Under the pieces are notes generated by a model. It searched no databases and was not told the origin of the DNA. It saw nothing but the letters and a program-made list of their open reading frames with translations. A program made the position numbers and the translations under genes. This document shows, in pieces, positions 61,997-64,000 of a stretch of DNA of 64,000 nt; within the stretch, counting starts at the first letter, position 1; each line of letters begins with the position of its first letter. The stretch comes from Ehrlichia ruminantium str. Welgevonden (GTDB lineage Bacteria > Pseudomonadota > Alphaproteobacteria > Rickettsiales > Anaplasmataceae): the NCBI RefSeq assembly GCF_000026005.1, contig NC_005295.2, positions 124,001-188,000 of the forward strand, read 5' to 3'.

Positions 61997-62075
61997 TGTT
62001 ATATATCCAAGGTAGTGTAGTGGTGAGTCCTATATTAAATTTTAAGTGTTGTTTTTGTATTAATTACTTAATTAT

Positions 62076-63440
62076 ATGCTAGATGGTGACAAATCTCGAT
62101 TAATAGAGCGTACAGTTAATGAGTATGATGAATTATATAAACGTAATAAAGGAAGTTTTAGTGTCAAAGACAATATGCTTCTTGACGTTTTTTTATATAT
62201 GTTTCTTATAATGAATATATGTTGTATTGTCATATTAAGCAATCATTCTTCATTTTTTGTTCCTGTATTTAGTGGGAAGTTAGGTTTATTTAATAAAAAT
62301 ATTCCATTATGTTTTTCAATAGCACTAGTAGCTATTGTTCCAATTACCATCTTATTTTTAGTATTGCTTTGTCGAAAGTATAAGGTTCAAAGTGTAAAAC
62401 ATAGTTTAGTGGATAAGGGAGTTATCTTTACAAAACATCTTGCAGATTATGTTAGAGATTTAGAGATTAATTCGAGGAGGATTGATTCAGTTATAGCTAG
62501 TCTTCGTAGGGAATTAGATACCCTAATTATTAAGCAAAATGAATTGAGCGAGATGTGTGAAAGTCGTGTTAATGGATTTGATCTACAATTGCAGAAGCTT
62601 ACAGAAGATACGAAGTGTGCAGTAGCAGGTGTGGCAGCACGTTTTGCAAACAGTGATAGTCAAATACAGGAGTTATCTTCTAGACTACAGAGGTTATGTG
62701 CTGATAGTAAGAATAGCTCTGAGTCTATAGAGAGATATGTTTCTGCTGTAGGTAATCTTGTTCAACAACAAGTTGACCGTTTTACTGAGAAGGCTGAATT
62801 TCTTAAACAGCTTTACCGTCACTTAACAGTTGAAGTATCTAGCCTTAATGAATTGAAAGATGTAATGAGGAAATGCGTTGAGTATGTTGAAAACAAACCT
62901 CATTTAAAGAAATCAGCTAGGAGATTTTTATCTAATTCTAAAATATGGAATATATGTAGCAACTTAAAAGAGCTCTTATCTAGAGCTGAACAAGGGCTTA
63001 CCTCTGAAGATTTGATTATTAATTGGGCTCAGGATATTGTAAAGATATTAGATAAATATAAGTTAAATGAATTTAATGAAGAAGACTTAAGCTCTTGTAA
63101 GGATGATGAAGAAAGATCTTTCGTGAAGAACTTACTATTTGTTGAGTTCCCTATATTACAAATAAATACTTTACGCTTAGTGGTTAACATGAGACAAGAG
63201 ATACTTAAAAGATCTTGTGCTGCTGCACAAGGGTTTGCTGAAAGTATTATTAGTAGTTGTACTACAGATGATAGTGTTGTAGGGAGTGGTAGGTTAATGC
63301 CTGCATTAAGTGTACATACTGCTGGTATTGATGATCATTCTGTTACAGAAGGGGACGATGATTATTCATCACGTGAGGTTATGGTGGAACATATGACATC
63401 AAAAACACATAAATCATCTCGTCCTACATCTTCTTTATAG
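62076..63440 (+). CDS. Coiled-coil protein with N-terminal membrane hairpin (orphan)
   Basis: A 454-residue protein of unknown function with the same plan as its upstream neighbour: a polar head (1-33), membrane helices at about 34-55 and 77-99, then a long coiled coil (about 110-270, with heptad-like stretches such as RRELDTLIIKQNELSEM). A helical region and an acidic Ser-rich tail follow. Sequence identity between the two is not evident, so common origin is unproven. It lies 79 bp after the repeat protein on the same strand and is probably co-transcribed. No ribosome binding site is obvious. Confidence 0.8.
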   Translation: MLDGDKSRLIERTVNEYDELYKRNKGSFSVKDNMLLDVFLYMFLIMNICCIVILSNHSSFFVPVFSGKLGLFNKNIPLCFSIALVAIVPITILFLVLLCRKYKVQSVKHSLVDKGVIFTKHLADYVRDLEINSRRIDSVIASLRRELDTLIIKQNELSEMCESRVNGFDLQLQKLTEDTKCAVAGVAARFANSDSQIQELSSRLQRLCADSKNSSESIERYVSAVGNLVQQQVDRFTEKAEFLKQLYRHLTVEVSSLNELKDVMRKCVEYVENKPHLKKSARRFLSNSKIWNICSNLKELLSRAEQGLTSEDLIINWAQDIVKILDKYKLNEFNEEDLSSCKDDEERSFVKNLLFVEFPILQINTLRLVVNMRQEILKRSCAAAQGFAESIISSCTTDDSVVGSGRLMPALSVHTAGIDDHSVTEGDDDYSSREVMVEHMTSKTHKSSRPTSSL

Positions 63441-64000
63441 GATATGCTTTAATATATTTCAAAATGTCATAACAATTTGTTGTAATATTATTTTATAATT
63501 TACTCTGTATCAAGTTAATAACTAAGTAATAAAAAGTACTAAATAATAAAAGGTATATATTTGGTTATGCACTTTATGTAATAACTTCTATTTTTGGAGT
63601 GATGTAGAACTTATATTTATAAATGGTATTCAGTTATCAAATATTACTTATTTAGTGTTTTTACTTGCGAAAGGGGGGGGGGGGAATGTAAGTTGTTATT
63701 GTGTAATTGATGCTTACGTTAAATAAGCATTTTGTTAAAGTGATGAGCGTGTTTAGTACTTATTATTTATTTAGTAATTAGACAAAAAGGTTTTTGTGAG
63801 TTTGGACTAGAATTTGTAGTTAATTGTGTAATTACTTAGTAAAATTTATAATGTTTGTTATGTAATAATATATTGAAATAATTTGCAGAACTTGCATGAT
63901 AATTGTATTGTAGACACAGGTAATTACTCTCCATTACTTTTTTAGATACAACTAAAGTGTGTATATATCATACTCATAATAAACAAACACAGTATATATA
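63441..64000. other. Spacer at the right edge with a G tract
   Basis: No gene start or RNA recognised. It contains the run of 12 G at 63673-63684, striking in a genome this poor in GC. Confidence 0.55.
63673..63684. repeat. Poly-G tract (12 G)
   Basis: Uninterrupted G12 preceded by GCGAAA and followed by AATG. Long G tracts are slippage-prone and serve phase variation in other bacteria when placed in promoters or genes. Here it lies 230 bp past the 454-residue orphan gene and upstream of whatever follows the window. Confidence 0.95.

Overview
The window looks like chromosomal DNA of an obligate intracellular alphaproteobacterium of the Rickettsiales, most probably Ehrlichia and within it most like E. 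ruminantium. The reasons are very low GC, only about 56% coding (summed from the CDS listed here), long gene-poor spacers, single-copy housekeeping genes scattered without their usual operon partners, and many tandem repeats of about 120-340 bp. The species name is inference; no database was searched.

Layout. 1-4.2 kb: start of an unidentified minus-strand gene, a 35-copy heptamer array, guaA, and a four-copy array made from the guaA 3' end. 4.2-11.5 kb: gltA and gshA separated by 2.4 kb spacers that hold duplicated and decayed coding fragments. 11.5-16.4 kb: valS with two extra tandem copies of its 3' end, then two decayed copies of the smpB 3' end. 16.4-20.2 kb: minus-strand operon atpH-atpA-greA-ribB-smpB. 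21-24.6 kb: minus-strand operon lolC, a mitofilin-like gene, a HemY-type TPR gene and a DUF1467 gene. 26-31.4 kb: holA, ccmF and ygfZ on the plus strand. 33.6-40.9 kb: purF, rplY-pth and dapE-comF, all minus. 42.8-45.6 kb: hemJ, a thioredoxin-like gene and a CPA2 cation/proton antiporter. 47.5-58.2 kb: pdhB, an orphan membrane protein, tRNA-Leu(CAG), tldD, ychF, ispF and ispD. 58.5-63.4 kb: two Ehrlichia-type orphan proteins, one of 1165 residues with three repeats of about 94 residues and one of 454 residues with coiled coils. Both have an N-terminal pair of membrane helices.

Functionally the window covers central carbon and energy metabolism (citrate synthase, PDH E1 beta, F1 alpha and delta, CcmF), purine synthesis (purF, guaA), riboflavin, isoprenoids (ispD, ispF), glutathione, diaminopimelate (dapE), heme (hemJ, HemY-like), translation and ribosome rescue (valS, smpB, pth, rplY, ychF) and Fe-S support (ygfZ).

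The most notable pattern is that tandem duplication repeatedly captures the 3' end of a gene plus its downstream spacer: guaA (170 bp x4), valS (336 bp x3), smpB (about 275-310 bp x3) and ispF (154 bp x5). The first, genic copy stays intact. The other highlight is the pair of two-helix-hairpin proteins at the right edge, which resemble inclusion-membrane or secreted host-interaction proteins in architecture only.
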